Positions 7,907 through 14,691 of a stretch of DNA of 29,493 nt are shown in pieces. Position 1 is the first letter of the stretch; each line of letters begins with the position of its first letter. The DNA lies in contig JBPCJK010000053.1 in NCBI GenBank assembly GCA_051005375.1, positions 1 to 29,493 of the forward strand, written 5' to 3'. The notes under the pieces were generated by a model. It did no database searches. It was not told where the DNA came from and saw nothing but the letters and a program-made list of their open reading frames with translations. The stretch is from JADDRA01 sp051005375. Its GTDB lineage: Bacteria; Actinomycetota; Acidimicrobiia; Acidimicrobiales; CADCSY01. The position numbers and the translations under genes are program-made.

Positions 7907-7986
7907 TGGTGCACCATCCTGCGGGTGGCGCAGCCATGAGCATGGCTACTGTGCTCATTGGTGAGCACACCCCAGGGCGTGCTCAC
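7900..7986 (-). repeat. 87-bp junction element, copy A
   Basis: This copy matches 22977-23063 at 79 of 87 positions without gaps, including a 43-bp identical block (7926-7968). Read on the minus strand, it starts on the TGA of the 48-aa membrane protein gene and ends on the ATG of the 199-aa PRC-barrel gene. RTGAGCA occurs at both ends, 80 bp apart, with a third copy in the middle. Hairpins seen: 7911-7929 region (CCATCC / GGGTGG, one wobble), AGCCATG-AG-CATGGCT (7932-7947), GTGCTCA-TTGG-TGAGCAC (7951-7968), and a 26-nt palindrome at 7961-7986 that shares its TGAGCAC arm with the previous hairpin, so these two cannot form together. Confidence 0.9.
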
Positions 7987-8129
7987 GTCGAGCCGCCGTC
8001 CGCCGGCTTGCGACCGGCCGACCGTGTGTCGGCGGCGATCACCCCACCTGAACGGCGCTTGCGCTGGACCACCACGGCCACCACGGCGAGCACCACCAGG
8101 ATGACGACGATGGCAAGGACGATCTTCAT
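7983..8129 (-). CDS. Small single-pass membrane protein (48 aa)
   Basis: A 48-aa protein beginning MKIVLAIVVILVVLAVVAVV, a hydrophobic helix of about 20 residues starting immediately after Lys2, followed by a basic patch (QRKRRS) and a short polar tail ending in DGGST. This predicts one membrane helix with the positively charged tail in the cytoplasm. The ATG at 8129 has an excellent ribosome binding site (AAGGAGGG, 5 nt upstream). The stop TGA is the first part of repeat copy A. It lies upstream of two PRC-barrel genes on the same strand and may be their membrane partner, which is inference. The family is not recognised. Confidence 0.75.
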   Translation of the reverse strand: MKIVLAIVVILVVLAVVAVVVQRKRRSGGVIAADTRSAGRKPADGGST

Positions 8130-8185
8130 CTGGCCCTCCTTCGGCGGGCAGCAACCTCTTTGGCCAGCATCTCAGTGGTCAGCAT
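8126..8185 (-). CDS. Possible 19-aa leader peptide
   Basis: A short frame reading MLTTEMLAKEVAARRRRAR ends in a TGA that overlaps the ATG of the 48-aa membrane protein gene (ATGA). Its beginning coincides with a 15-bp tandem repeat. The overlap would allow coupled translation, and the Arg run (four of the last seven residues plus one) could slow ribosomes. There is no good ribosome binding site, so it may be accidental. Confidence 0.25.
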   Translation of the reverse strand: MLTTEMLAKEVAARRRRAR

Positions 8186-8199
8186 CTCAGTGGTCAGCG
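8161..8199. repeat. 15-bp tandem repeat, about 2.6 copies
   Basis: Units TGGCCAGCATCTCAG (8161-8175), TGGTCAGCATCTCAG (8176-8190) and a partial TGGTCAGC (8191-8198). It lies between the citrate synthase stop and the 48-aa membrane protein start, where a promoter for the latter would be expected. It is too short and too few in copies to be a CRISPR. Confidence 0.7.
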
Positions 8200-8278
8200 A
8201 CGGCTGCGGTCGATGACGCCAGCGGGAGCGTAGCGTGCGACCACTCAGCCCCGCTCTCCGAGCTGGGCCGGGCGCTGA

Positions 8279-9571
8279 TCACCCGTCCGCACTCCCCGTC
8301 CGCTCACCCATGGGTACGAACGGCCGCTCCCGGGGGCCGATGTACTGCTGGCGAGGTCGGGCGATGCGCTGGTCGGAGTCGCCGAGCAGCTCCACCCAGT
8401 GGGCCAACCAGCCGGCGGTGCGAGGGATGGCGAAGAGCACGGTGAACATCTCCATCGGGAAGCCCATGGCCTGGTAGATCAATCCCGAGTAGAAGTCGAC
8501 ATTGGGGTAGAGCTTGCGCTCGACGAAGTAGTCGTCCGACAGGGCCACCTCCTCCAGGGCCAGGGCGATGTCGAGCAGCGGGTTGCCACCCACCACCGCG
8601 AAGACCTCGTCAGCCGTGCGCTTGATGATCTGGGCCCGAGGGTCGTAGTGCTTGTAGACGCGGTGGCCGAATCCCATCAGGCGGCTCTCGCCCCGCTTGA
8701 CCCGCTCTATGTGCTGGGGAACCGCGGCCACAGAGCCGATGCGTTCGAGCATGCGTATGACCGCCTCGTTGGCCCCGCCGTGGAGGGGGCCGTAGAGCGC
8801 GGCAGCGGCAGCGGCAGCAGCGGAGTAGGGGTCGGCGTGGGCCGAGCCAACGGTGCGCATGGCCGTGGTCGAGCAGTTCTGCTCATGGTCGGCGTGGAGG
8901 ATGAACAACACGTCGAGGGCCCGGGCCAGGACCGGGTCGGCGGCGAACCGGGGCTCGGCCACCTTCCACATCATGGACAGGAAGTTGGTGGTGTAGTCGA
9001 GGCTGTTGTCGGGATAGACGAAGGGCATGCCTACGCTGAAGCGGTGGGCGAAGGCAGCCAGGGTGGGCATCTTGGCGATGAGCCGGGTGATCTGCCTGAG
9101 TCGGGTGTCGTCGTCGAATATCTGCTTGGCGTCGGGGTAAAACGTCGACAGGGCTGCCATCGTGGCCGTGAGGATGCCCATTGGGTGGGCGTCGTGGTGG
9201 AACTGCTGCATGAGGTGCTTTACGTTCTCGTGCACGTAGGTGTGCACGGTGATGTCGTGGCGCCAGGACTCGAACGCGGGCTCCGTGGGGAGCTCTCCGT
9301 GGATCAGGAGGTAGGCGACCTCCAGGTAGTTGGAGCGCTCCGCCAGCTCTTCGATGGGGTAGCCCCGGTAGCGAAGGATGCCCCGGTCCCCGTCGACGTA
9401 GGTGATGGCGCTGGCGCACGACGCAGTCGACAGGAACGCCGGGTCGTAGATGCGCAGATCGGGGTCGAGCTTGCGCAGCGCTGACGAGGGGATGGTGCCG
9501 TCAGGACCGAGGCATACCGTGACCGACCTCCCCGTCCGATCATCAGTAAGCGTGATCGTCGGGTCGCCCAC
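8279..9571 (-). CDS. gltA: Citrate synthase
   Basis: A 430-aa type II (hexameric-type) citrate synthase, which condenses acetyl-CoA and oxaloacetate in the first step of the TCA cycle. All three catalytic residues are in place: His264 in LHGGANEAV, His303 in GFGHRVYKH and Asp359 in NVDFYSG. The N-terminal part (about 1-50) is a short beta-rich domain typical of this type, and GILRYRGYPIEELAE follows. Length is normal. The GTG start is preceded by TAGGTT with 6 nt between and no ribosome binding site, so the transcript is probably leaderless. It is not overlapped by neighbours and probably has its own promoter. The Ala run at about 250-258 is conserved in actinobacterial relatives as far as I recall. 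Confidence 0.97.
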   Translation of the reverse strand: MGDPTITLTDDRTGRSVTVCLGPDGTIPSSALRKLDPDLRIYDPAFLSTASCASAITYVDGDRGILRYRGYPIEELAERSNYLEVAYLLIHGELPTEPAFESWRHDITVHTYVHENVKHLMQQFHHDAHPMGILTATMAALSTFYPDAKQIFDDDTRLRQITRLIAKMPTLAAFAHRFSVGMPFVYPDNSLDYTTNFLSMMWKVAEPRFAADPVLARALDVLFILHADHEQNCSTTAMRTVGSAHADPYSAAAAAAAALYGPLHGGANEAVIRMLERIGSVAAVPQHIERVKRGESRLMGFGHRVYKHYDPRAQIIKRTADEVFAVVGGNPLLDIALALEEVALSDDYFVERKLYPNVDFYSGLIYQAMGFPMEMFTVLFAIPRTAGWLAHWVELLGDSDQRIARPRQQYIGPRERPFVPMGERTGSADG

Positions 9572-9577
9572 AACCCC

Positions 9578-9583
9578 AACCTA
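9578..9583 (-). promoter_or_regulatory. Putative -10 box of gltA
   Basis: TAGGTT on the minus strand ends 6 nt before the GTG start, matching the TANNNT rule for actinobacterial leaderless transcripts. No clear -35 box is visible. Confidence 0.5.
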
Positions 9584-9613
9584 GACGTACTGGGCGTCTG
9601 GTTCGGCGCCGAG

Positions 9614-10960
9614 TCACAGTGGCAGGTTGTCGTGGGCCCGCTGAGGTAGCTCCTCCCGCTTGGAGCGCAGCAGCTCCAGGGCGGCGGCTACCGCCCGGCG
9701 GGTGTCAGCCGGGTCGATGACGGCGTCGACGTAGCCTCGCTCGGCGGCCGTCCACGGGTTCAGCAGGGTGGTGGCGTACTCGGCCTCACGGGCGGCCCGG
9801 CCCTCGGGCCCCTCCCGTCGATGGAGGATCTGGGCTGCCTGACGGGCGCCCATGACCGCCATCTCGGCGCTGGGCCAGGCCAGGCACACGTCGCTGCCCA
9901 TGGTCTTGGAATCCATGACTATGTAGGCCCCGCCGTAGGCCTTGCGCAGCACCACACACACCCGAGGAACAGTGGCTCTGGCATATGCACCAACCAGCTG
10001 GGCGCCGTGGCGGATCATGCCCCGCCACTCCCGGTCCTTGCCCGGGAAGAAGCCGGAGGTGTCGACCAGGGTCACCAGCGGGACGTTGAAGGCGTCGCAC
10101 AGCCCGACGAATCGGGCCCCCTTCTGGCTGGCAGAGATGTCGATGCTACCGGCCAGGGCGAGGGGCTGGTTGGCAACGATGCCTGCAGGCCTGCCACCCA
10201 CCGTCACCAGGGCAGTGACCAGGTTGGGAGCCCAGCCCGCCCACAGCTCCACCAACTGGCTCTCGTCGGCGAGAGCCCGGGCTACCTCTCTCACGTCGTA
10301 GCTGCCAGCGGCGGTGGGCGGCAGGAGGGCGCCTGCCTCGGGCGTGCGGCGCTCGACGGAGTCGGAGGTCGGCCAGCAGGGCGGCTCTGCGTCGCAGTGG
10401 TCCGGAAGGTGCCCGAGCACGGCGGAGAGGGCGTCGAGAGCCGACTCCTCGTCGTCGGTCACCACCGCCGCCACCCCTGTCTGACGGTCGTGGACCTGCG
10501 CTCCACCAAGGTCTGCGGGTGTCACCTGCTCACCCGTGAACGAGGCCACCGCTCCCGGACCGACCAGGTAGGCAGACGCGGCCTCGGTCATGACCACCAC
10601 GTCGGCCATCCCCAACAGCAGGGCGGGACCGCTCAGGGTGGGACCGGTGACGGCGAGGAGGATGGGGACGATCCCGCTGCAACGGGCGAAGGCCCGAGCG
10701 GCCGTGCCCCACCCGTGCAGGGCGGCCACCCCGTCATGGACATCGGCCCCGCTGGAGGCCACTACGCCCACCAGGGGAAGGCGGGCGTCGAGGGCGACGT
10801 TGGCGGCGGTGGCCAGGGCGGCTCCGGCATCCGCATCGAGGGCGCCCCGGCGGGTCTGGGGATCGACTTTGACCAGGACGACGAACCGGCCCCGGACCTC
10901 GGTGACCCTGGCTGAGACCGTCCCCGGCATACCTGCGGCCAGGGCGACCGGGTTGGTCAC
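9614..10960 (-). CDS. Acyl-CoA carboxylase carboxyltransferase (beta) subunit
   Basis: A 448-aa crotonase-fold carboxyltransferase that moves CO2 from carboxybiotin to acetyl-CoA, propionyl-CoA or another acyl-CoA. Both half-domains are visible: the N-terminal half with VLLGMADVVVMTEAASAYLVG and an oxyanion-type GPTLSGPALL stretch, and the C-terminal half with VGGRPAGIVANQPLALAGSI, LVDTSGFFPGKDREWRGMIR, KAYGGAYIVMDSK and AEMAVMGARQAAQI. GTG at 10960 was chosen because it overlaps the LysR stop (GTGA) and the codons upstream are not protein-like. It is shorter than usual (about 510-540 aa), lacking much of the normal N-terminus, so its partner or substrate may differ. The biotin-carboxylase subunit is not in this window. 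LysR upstream probably shares its transcript. Confidence 0.9.
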   Translation of the reverse strand: MTNPVALAAGMPGTVSARVTEVRGRFVVLVKVDPQTRRGALDADAGAALATAANVALDARLPLVGVVASSGADVHDGVAALHGWGTAARAFARCSGIVPILLAVTGPTLSGPALLLGMADVVVMTEAASAYLVGPGAVASFTGEQVTPADLGGAQVHDRQTGVAAVVTDDEESALDALSAVLGHLPDHCDAEPPCWPTSDSVERRTPEAGALLPPTAAGSYDVREVARALADESQLVELWAGWAPNLVTALVTVGGRPAGIVANQPLALAGSIDISASQKGARFVGLCDAFNVPLVTLVDTSGFFPGKDREWRGMIRHGAQLVGAYARATVPRVCVVLRKAYGGAYIVMDSKTMGSDVCLAWPSAEMAVMGARQAAQILHRREGPEGRAAREAEYATTLLNPWTAAERGYVDAVIDPADTRRAVAAALELLRSKREELPQRAHDNLPL

Positions 10961-11880
10961 GATGGTGGGGATGCGGGCAGGTGGACGCCGGACTGAGCGC
11001 CGGCCTGGGCAGCCACTACGTCGGTCACCAAGGCGAGCAGGGCCCGGGCGGGCGCCGAGGGGAGGCCGCGCCGGCGTCGGGCGATGGCGACCTGACGGCG
11101 GCGCAGGCCCTGGAGCGGGATCCGGCGCCAAGGTCGGTCGAACCCCTCGGGGATGGCGGTGGCGGGCAGGACGGCGGGACCGAAGCTCTCGAACGCCAAC
11201 GAGGCGATGAGCCGCAGTCCGTCGAACTCGGCCTGCGATCGCAACGTCACCCCGGCGACGGCGGCGGCGCGGTCGAGCTCCACCCGGATGGACGCTCCCG
11301 TAGGAGGCAGCAGCAGGGGGTGGGCGGCCAGGTCGTCCACGCCGACGATGTCGTTGGCGGCCAGCGGGTGGTCGATGGGGGCGACCAGGACCAGGTCCTC
11401 CTCGAAGAGCACCTCGACCACGATGTCAGGATCCTCGGCGGGCAGGTTGACCACCGCCAGGTCGAGGACGCCGGCCAGCAACTGGGGAAGGAGCGAGGTG
11501 GTGTTGCCTTCCAGCAGGGCGGTGCGGACCTGGGGGTACCGGGCGGCGACGGTTCCGAGCAGGGGAGGGAGCAGCCATCGTCCGGTCGTACCGATGATCC
11601 CCAGGCGGACGTAGCCGGCGACCTCATCGCCGACCGAGGCCACGTCGGCGACCAGGGCATCGAGCTCGGCGTACACCCGCCGGGCCCGGGCCACCACGAC
11701 CTCGCCCTCGCTGGTCAGGCGCGCTGCCGACCGGTCTACCAGGATGACCCCGAGCTCCCGCTCCAGGCGAGCCACGTGGGTAGAGACGTTGGACTGGACA
11801 GTGTGGAGCCGGGTGGCGGCGGCTGAGAACGTCCCGGCGTCAGCGATGGCGACCAGGGAGGCGAGCTGGCGAAGGTCCAT
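10957..11880 (-). CDS. LysR-family transcriptional regulator
   Basis: A 307-aa regulator with the classic layout: an N-terminal winged helix (MDLRQLASLVAIADAGTFSA, then AAATRLHTVQSNVSTHVARL, residues about 1-60), a linker helix, and a two-lobed periplasmic-binding-protein-like effector domain (about 90-295; VRLGIIGTTGRWLLPPLLGT, DLAVVNLPAED, ATAIPEGF). ATG at 11880 was chosen because the homology to LysR begins exactly there; the open frame upstream has no domain. It overlaps the carboxyltransferase gene by GTGA, so that gene is a likely target or partner. The NicO gene lies divergently 163 bp away and could also be under its control. The effector is unknown. Confidence 0.93.
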   Translation of the reverse strand: MDLRQLASLVAIADAGTFSAAATRLHTVQSNVSTHVARLERELGVILVDRSAARLTSEGEVVVARARRVYAELDALVADVASVGDEVAGYVRLGIIGTTGRWLLPPLLGTVAARYPQVRTALLEGNTTSLLPQLLAGVLDLAVVNLPAEDPDIVVEVLFEEDLVLVAPIDHPLAANDIVGVDDLAAHPLLLPPTGASIRVELDRAAAVAGVTLRSQAEFDGLRLIASLAFESFGPAVLPATAIPEGFDRPWRRIPLQGLRRRQVAIARRRRGLPSAPARALLALVTDVVAAQAGAQSGVHLPASPPS

Positions 11881-12043
11881 CGCCCCCAAGGATGACACGT
11901 ATCTCCAATAACTGCTGCGAAGATGGAAGAGGCGGTCGTAGGCTGAGAGAGCAGCAGCAGGAGAGAGCCGGTCCACCCCCCCCCGGGCCGGCTTTCTTCG
12001 CGCCTGGACGTTGGCCCCACTCGGGTTGACGGAGGGCGGTGTC

Positions 12044-13549
12044 ATGCCAGGCGGTGCCATGGCGCTGGCCACAAAGTACGACAGGATGTCCCCTGTGCGC
12101 CGAGCCCTTCGAGTTCTCGTCGTCGCCATGGCTGCCGGTGTGGGCCTCCTGGCCGGTGCCGCACCCGCCGCCGCCCACCCACTGGGCAACTTCACCGTGA
12201 ACCGCTACGCCCGGATCGAAGTGTCAGCCGGGATGGTACGGGTCCTCTACGTGCTGGACCTGGCCGAGATCCCGGCCTTCCAGGAGCGCCGAGCGGTAGC
12301 CGCCGACCCCGAGGGGTTCGCCCTAGGCCGGGCCGCGGAGATCGGTCAGGGTTTGCAACTGGTGGTCGACGGCCAGCGCCTGGCCCTGAGCCTGGTCGAC
12401 CAGACCATGGAGCAGCCGCCGGGTCAGGGGGGACTGACGACGCTGCGGCTGACCGCACTGTTCGACGGCGCCCTGCCCGATGCGCCCGCCGGCCAGGTGC
12501 ACGAAGCTGCTTTCGCCGATAACAACCAGCCCGAGCGCATTGGCTGGCGAGAGATCGTGGTGATCGCCAGGCAGGACGCCGACATCGTGCGCTCCGACGC
12601 GCCGTCGAGCGGGATCAGCCAGGAGCTCCGCTCCTATCCCCGTGACCGCTTGCGCTCCCCCCTCGACGCCCGCACCGCCACCCTGAGCTTCACCGAGGGT
12701 TCGACTCCGGCCGAACCGCCGTCGCTTGACGGCTCGGTGGGGGCGATCGGGGGAGGTGAAGGCTTCGCCGCCCTCATCACCCGGACTGATTTGACTCCGC
12801 TGGCCTTGGCCGCCCTGCTGGCGGCGGCGCTGGGCTTTGGTGCTCTGCATGCGATAGGACCAGGTCACGGCAAGACGGTGATGGCCGCCTACCTGGTGGG
12901 GACCCGAGGTCGGCCGAGAGATGCGTTCCTTCTCGGTGGCATCGTCTCGCTGATGCACACGGCGAGCGTGCTGGTCCTCGGGCTGATCCTGCTGCGGGTG
13001 GACCAGTCGATCGCCACCGAACGGGCCTACCCCCTGCTCACCCTGCTGTCGGGGGTGCTGGTCGTCGGCGTGGGGGTGTGGCTCCTGGTGGGCCGATGGC
13101 GCCGGGTGCGAGTCGGTCGGATAGCAGGCCATGGCCACGACCACGGCGACGGGCACGACCACGGCGACGGGTACGGACACGGGCACGACCACGGCGACGG
13201 CCACGGGCACAGTCACGTCCTGCCCGAGGCGGTAGCCCCGCTGTCGCGGCGAGGGTTGGTGGCGCTGGGCACCTCCGGTGGGCTTTTCCCGTCGCCCTCA
13301 GCGGTGGTGGTGATGGTGGGCGCGGTGGGCCTCGGGCGCACCGGCTTGGGCCTGGCCCTGCTCGGTACCTTCTCCATCGGTCTGGCCGCCACCCTCACCG
13401 CCGTGGGCCTGGCCATGGTCTACGGTCGGGAGGTCATCGAGCGTCGGGGCTACTCCGGCCGCCTCCAGCTCCTCCCCGTGCTCGGAGCGCTGGCCCTGGT
13501 CGCCCTAGGCCTGGTCATCGCTGTCAGAGGCATCCTCCAGTTGGGCTAA
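12044..13549 (+). CDS. NicO-family nickel/cobalt transporter with His-rich loop
   Basis: A 501-aa membrane protein of the NicO/RcnA-type family, moving Ni2+ or Co2+ across the cytoplasmic membrane. An N-terminal export signal (about 15-45, RRALRVLVVAMAAGVGLLAG) ends at AAAHPLGNFTVN, followed by a roughly 200-residue extracytoplasmic domain. The membrane part has the family motif HAIGPGHGKT, then GGIVSLMHTASVL, a third helix at VLVVGVGVWLLVG, and after the loop GGLFPSPSAVVVMVGAV plus further helices. The loop (residues 362-391, DNA 13127-13216) is 30 residues of Gly/His/Asp repeats, a probable metal-binding stretch. ATG at 12044 was chosen because GGAGGG lies 7 nt upstream; a second in-frame ATG at 12086 is possible. 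Direction of transport (export versus uptake) cannot be read from sequence. Confidence 0.9.
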   Translation: MPGGAMALATKYDRMSPVRRALRVLVVAMAAGVGLLAGAAPAAAHPLGNFTVNRYARIEVSAGMVRVLYVLDLAEIPAFQERRAVAADPEGFALGRAAEIGQGLQLVVDGQRLALSLVDQTMEQPPGQGGLTTLRLTALFDGALPDAPAGQVHEAAFADNNQPERIGWREIVVIARQDADIVRSDAPSSGISQELRSYPRDRLRSPLDARTATLSFTEGSTPAEPPSLDGSVGAIGGGEGFAALITRTDLTPLALAALLAAALGFGALHAIGPGHGKTVMAAYLVGTRGRPRDAFLLGGIVSLMHTASVLVLGLILLRVDQSIATERAYPLLTLLSGVLVVGVGVWLLVGRWRRVRVGRIAGHGHDHGDGHDHGDGYGHGHDHGDGHGHSHVLPEAVAPLSRRGLVALGTSGGLFPSPSAVVVMVGAVGLGRTGLGLALLGTFSIGLAATLTAVGLAMVYGREVIERRGYSGRLQLLPVLGALALVALGLVIAVRGILQLG

Positions 13550-13551
13550 GA

Positions 13552-13570
13552 GCCAGCCGCAGCGGCTGGC
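13552..13570 (+). terminator. Hairpin after NicO gene
   Basis: Perfect 9-bp arms (GCCAGCCGC / GCGGCTGGC) flank a single A, 2 nt after the TAA stop. No strong T run follows, as is common in high-GC actinobacteria, so intrinsic termination is only probable. Confidence 0.6.
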
Positions 13571-13580
13571 AGGAGTGGTT

Positions 13581-13620
13581 TCGGGCGCCGGCCACGGCCG
13601 TTGATCATCGGGCGCCGGCC
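13581..13620. repeat. 13-bp direct repeat pair
   Basis: TCGGGCGCCGGCC occurs at 13581-13593 and again at 13608-13620. Each copy contains the palindrome GGCGCC. It lies between the NicO hairpin and the transposase remnant. It could be a binding site or a scar of the nearby rearrangement. Confidence 0.5.
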
Positions 13621-13689
13621 CACTCTCGCCGCCGCAGGCGGCCACCGTGGATGGCGACCCGGCCTGTGACGAGGATTGGTGGAGGATGC

Positions 13690-14100
13690 TGAACGCTGAC
13701 GGGACAGCCGGTGCTCTGGAGTGGAGGTAGTCCACTCCTCGGTGCTCGACTGGTGGAGCGGTCTCGGCCTTGGTGGTTGTTGTTGGGGTGGCCGAGGGGT
13801 GACAGCCGGGCGACGTCCGCTAGGTCGGGGTGGTGCCCGTTGGCGACGAGGTGGTCGAGAGCGGCTTGGGTGTACACACGGTCTGCCAGAGCACGACGAT
13901 GTTGACCATGAGGCCGAGGGCGCCGAGTTGGTTCTCTTGACCGGATTGGCAGTGCTGACGGAGCTGGCCGAGGCCGCCGTGGAAGATGTCTCTGGCCCGG
14001 CTGCTGCGCCTTTCGCCGCGGCCGAGGATGCGGTGGATGGAACGCCGGTGGACCGGGTCGTGGCAGCCCCAAACCGGTTCCAGACGCTCGGCCCGAGCGT
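13690..14100 (-). pseudogene. Tn3-family transposase remnant, frameshifted
   Basis: On the minus strand, one frame reads DPVHRRSIHRILGRGE, GLGQLRQHCQSGQENQ and LGALGLMVNIVVLWQTV. The reading then continues in another frame as YTQAALDHLVANGHHPDLAD and VARLSPLGHPNNNHQGR. Joined, this is the C-terminal end of a Tn3 transposase (DDE family, normally about 1,000 aa), covering only the last 120 or so codons. The shift lies near 13873, where GTGTGTAC stands for the expected GTGTAC, an extra dinucleotide. No terminal inverted repeat or resolvase was found, and the 5' boundary is uncertain. It is a dead fossil next to a truncated gene, marking an old insertion and rearrangement. Confidence 0.8.
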
Positions 14101-14221
14101 CGCTCGCATCGACGCTGGTGGCTGCTCTTCCGAACTGTGATCCGCGGGGAACCCAGCGGGCCCCTCAGGCCACCCTTCACCTGGCCTGCCGTTGACCACC
14201 CTGGATTGGCCAGGGCGGCCG

Positions 14222-14674
14222 TCAGCGCCGCGTCGCCTTCCCTTTCCGGCTCTCGAATGATCGCCGGAACTGATTCCACCGGCGCGGTCGCCCGCCAGCA
14301 AGGATCGCAGCGGCTGCTTCTCTAACGCGGTCGTCTAGGTCCCGTTCGGCGGCCCGATGCATCGCCGCGATCGCGGCCGGGTCACGGTCAGCGAGCCTCC
14401 GAAGGATGGAGAGCGCCTTGAAACGGATCTCAGCGTTCGGGTCACAGTCGAGAATCCGGGTGATCTTGGGGGTCACGTCGGTGACGCACAGGTCCTCTGT
14501 CCGGCACCGCTCGCACGCCAGCCCGTGCATCGCAAGATCGCGAACAGGGGCCACCGGGTCGTCCAGCGCCGCCATGAAGATGGGGCCGGACCCGTCCGCC
14601 GCGTGGTGGTCGAGGAATCCGAGGCAGCTCCGGCGCACCCAAGGGTCGCCATGATGGAGCGCTGCCCACTGCAT
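14222..14674 (-). CDS. HEAT-repeat protein, probably N-terminally truncated
   Basis: A 150-aa all-helical protein with HEAT-like repeats: WVRRSCLGFLDHHAADGS, DPVAPVRDLAMHGLACERC, DPNAEIRFKALSILRRLADR and DLDDRVREAAAAILAGG. A cysteine cluster (CERCRTEDLC, about 54-63) may bind metal or be structural. The homology-like stretch seems to continue upstream of the ATG (ERIDVTAAE), but there the frame runs into the 3' end of the glutamate synthase gene and has no plausible start or ribosome binding site; GGAG touches the ATG directly. I infer a larger gene that lost its N-terminus, perhaps in the event that left the Tn3 remnant 120 bp away. It may not be expressed. Confidence 0.6.
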   Translation of the reverse strand: MQWAALHHGDPWVRRSCLGFLDHHAADGSGPIFMAALDDPVAPVRDLAMHGLACERCRTEDLCVTDVTPKITRILDCDPNAEIRFKALSILRRLADRDPAAIAAMHRAAERDLDDRVREAAAAILAGGRPRRWNQFRRSFESRKGKATRR

Positions 14675-14691
14675 CTCCGCGGCGGTGACGT

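Noticed and set aside
8161..8199. CRISPR-like direct repeats
   Set aside because: Units are tandem with no spacers and fewer than three copies.
11900..11930. LysR-type T-N11-A site between lysR and the NicO gene
   Set aside because: Only 4-bp imperfect arms (ATCT / AGAT) can be matched; too weak to annotate.
13127..13216. GGCGACGG-type DNA repeats as a repeat element
   Set aside because: They simply encode the Gly/His/Asp loop of the NicO protein.
14199..14215. CCCTGG / CCAGGG hairpin as terminator of the HEAT gene
   Set aside because: Six-bp stem without a T run; such stems are frequent by chance at this GC content.
13546..14301. Long minus-strand frame over the transposase remnant
   Set aside because: It is the third frame; the Tn3 homology lies in the two other frames.
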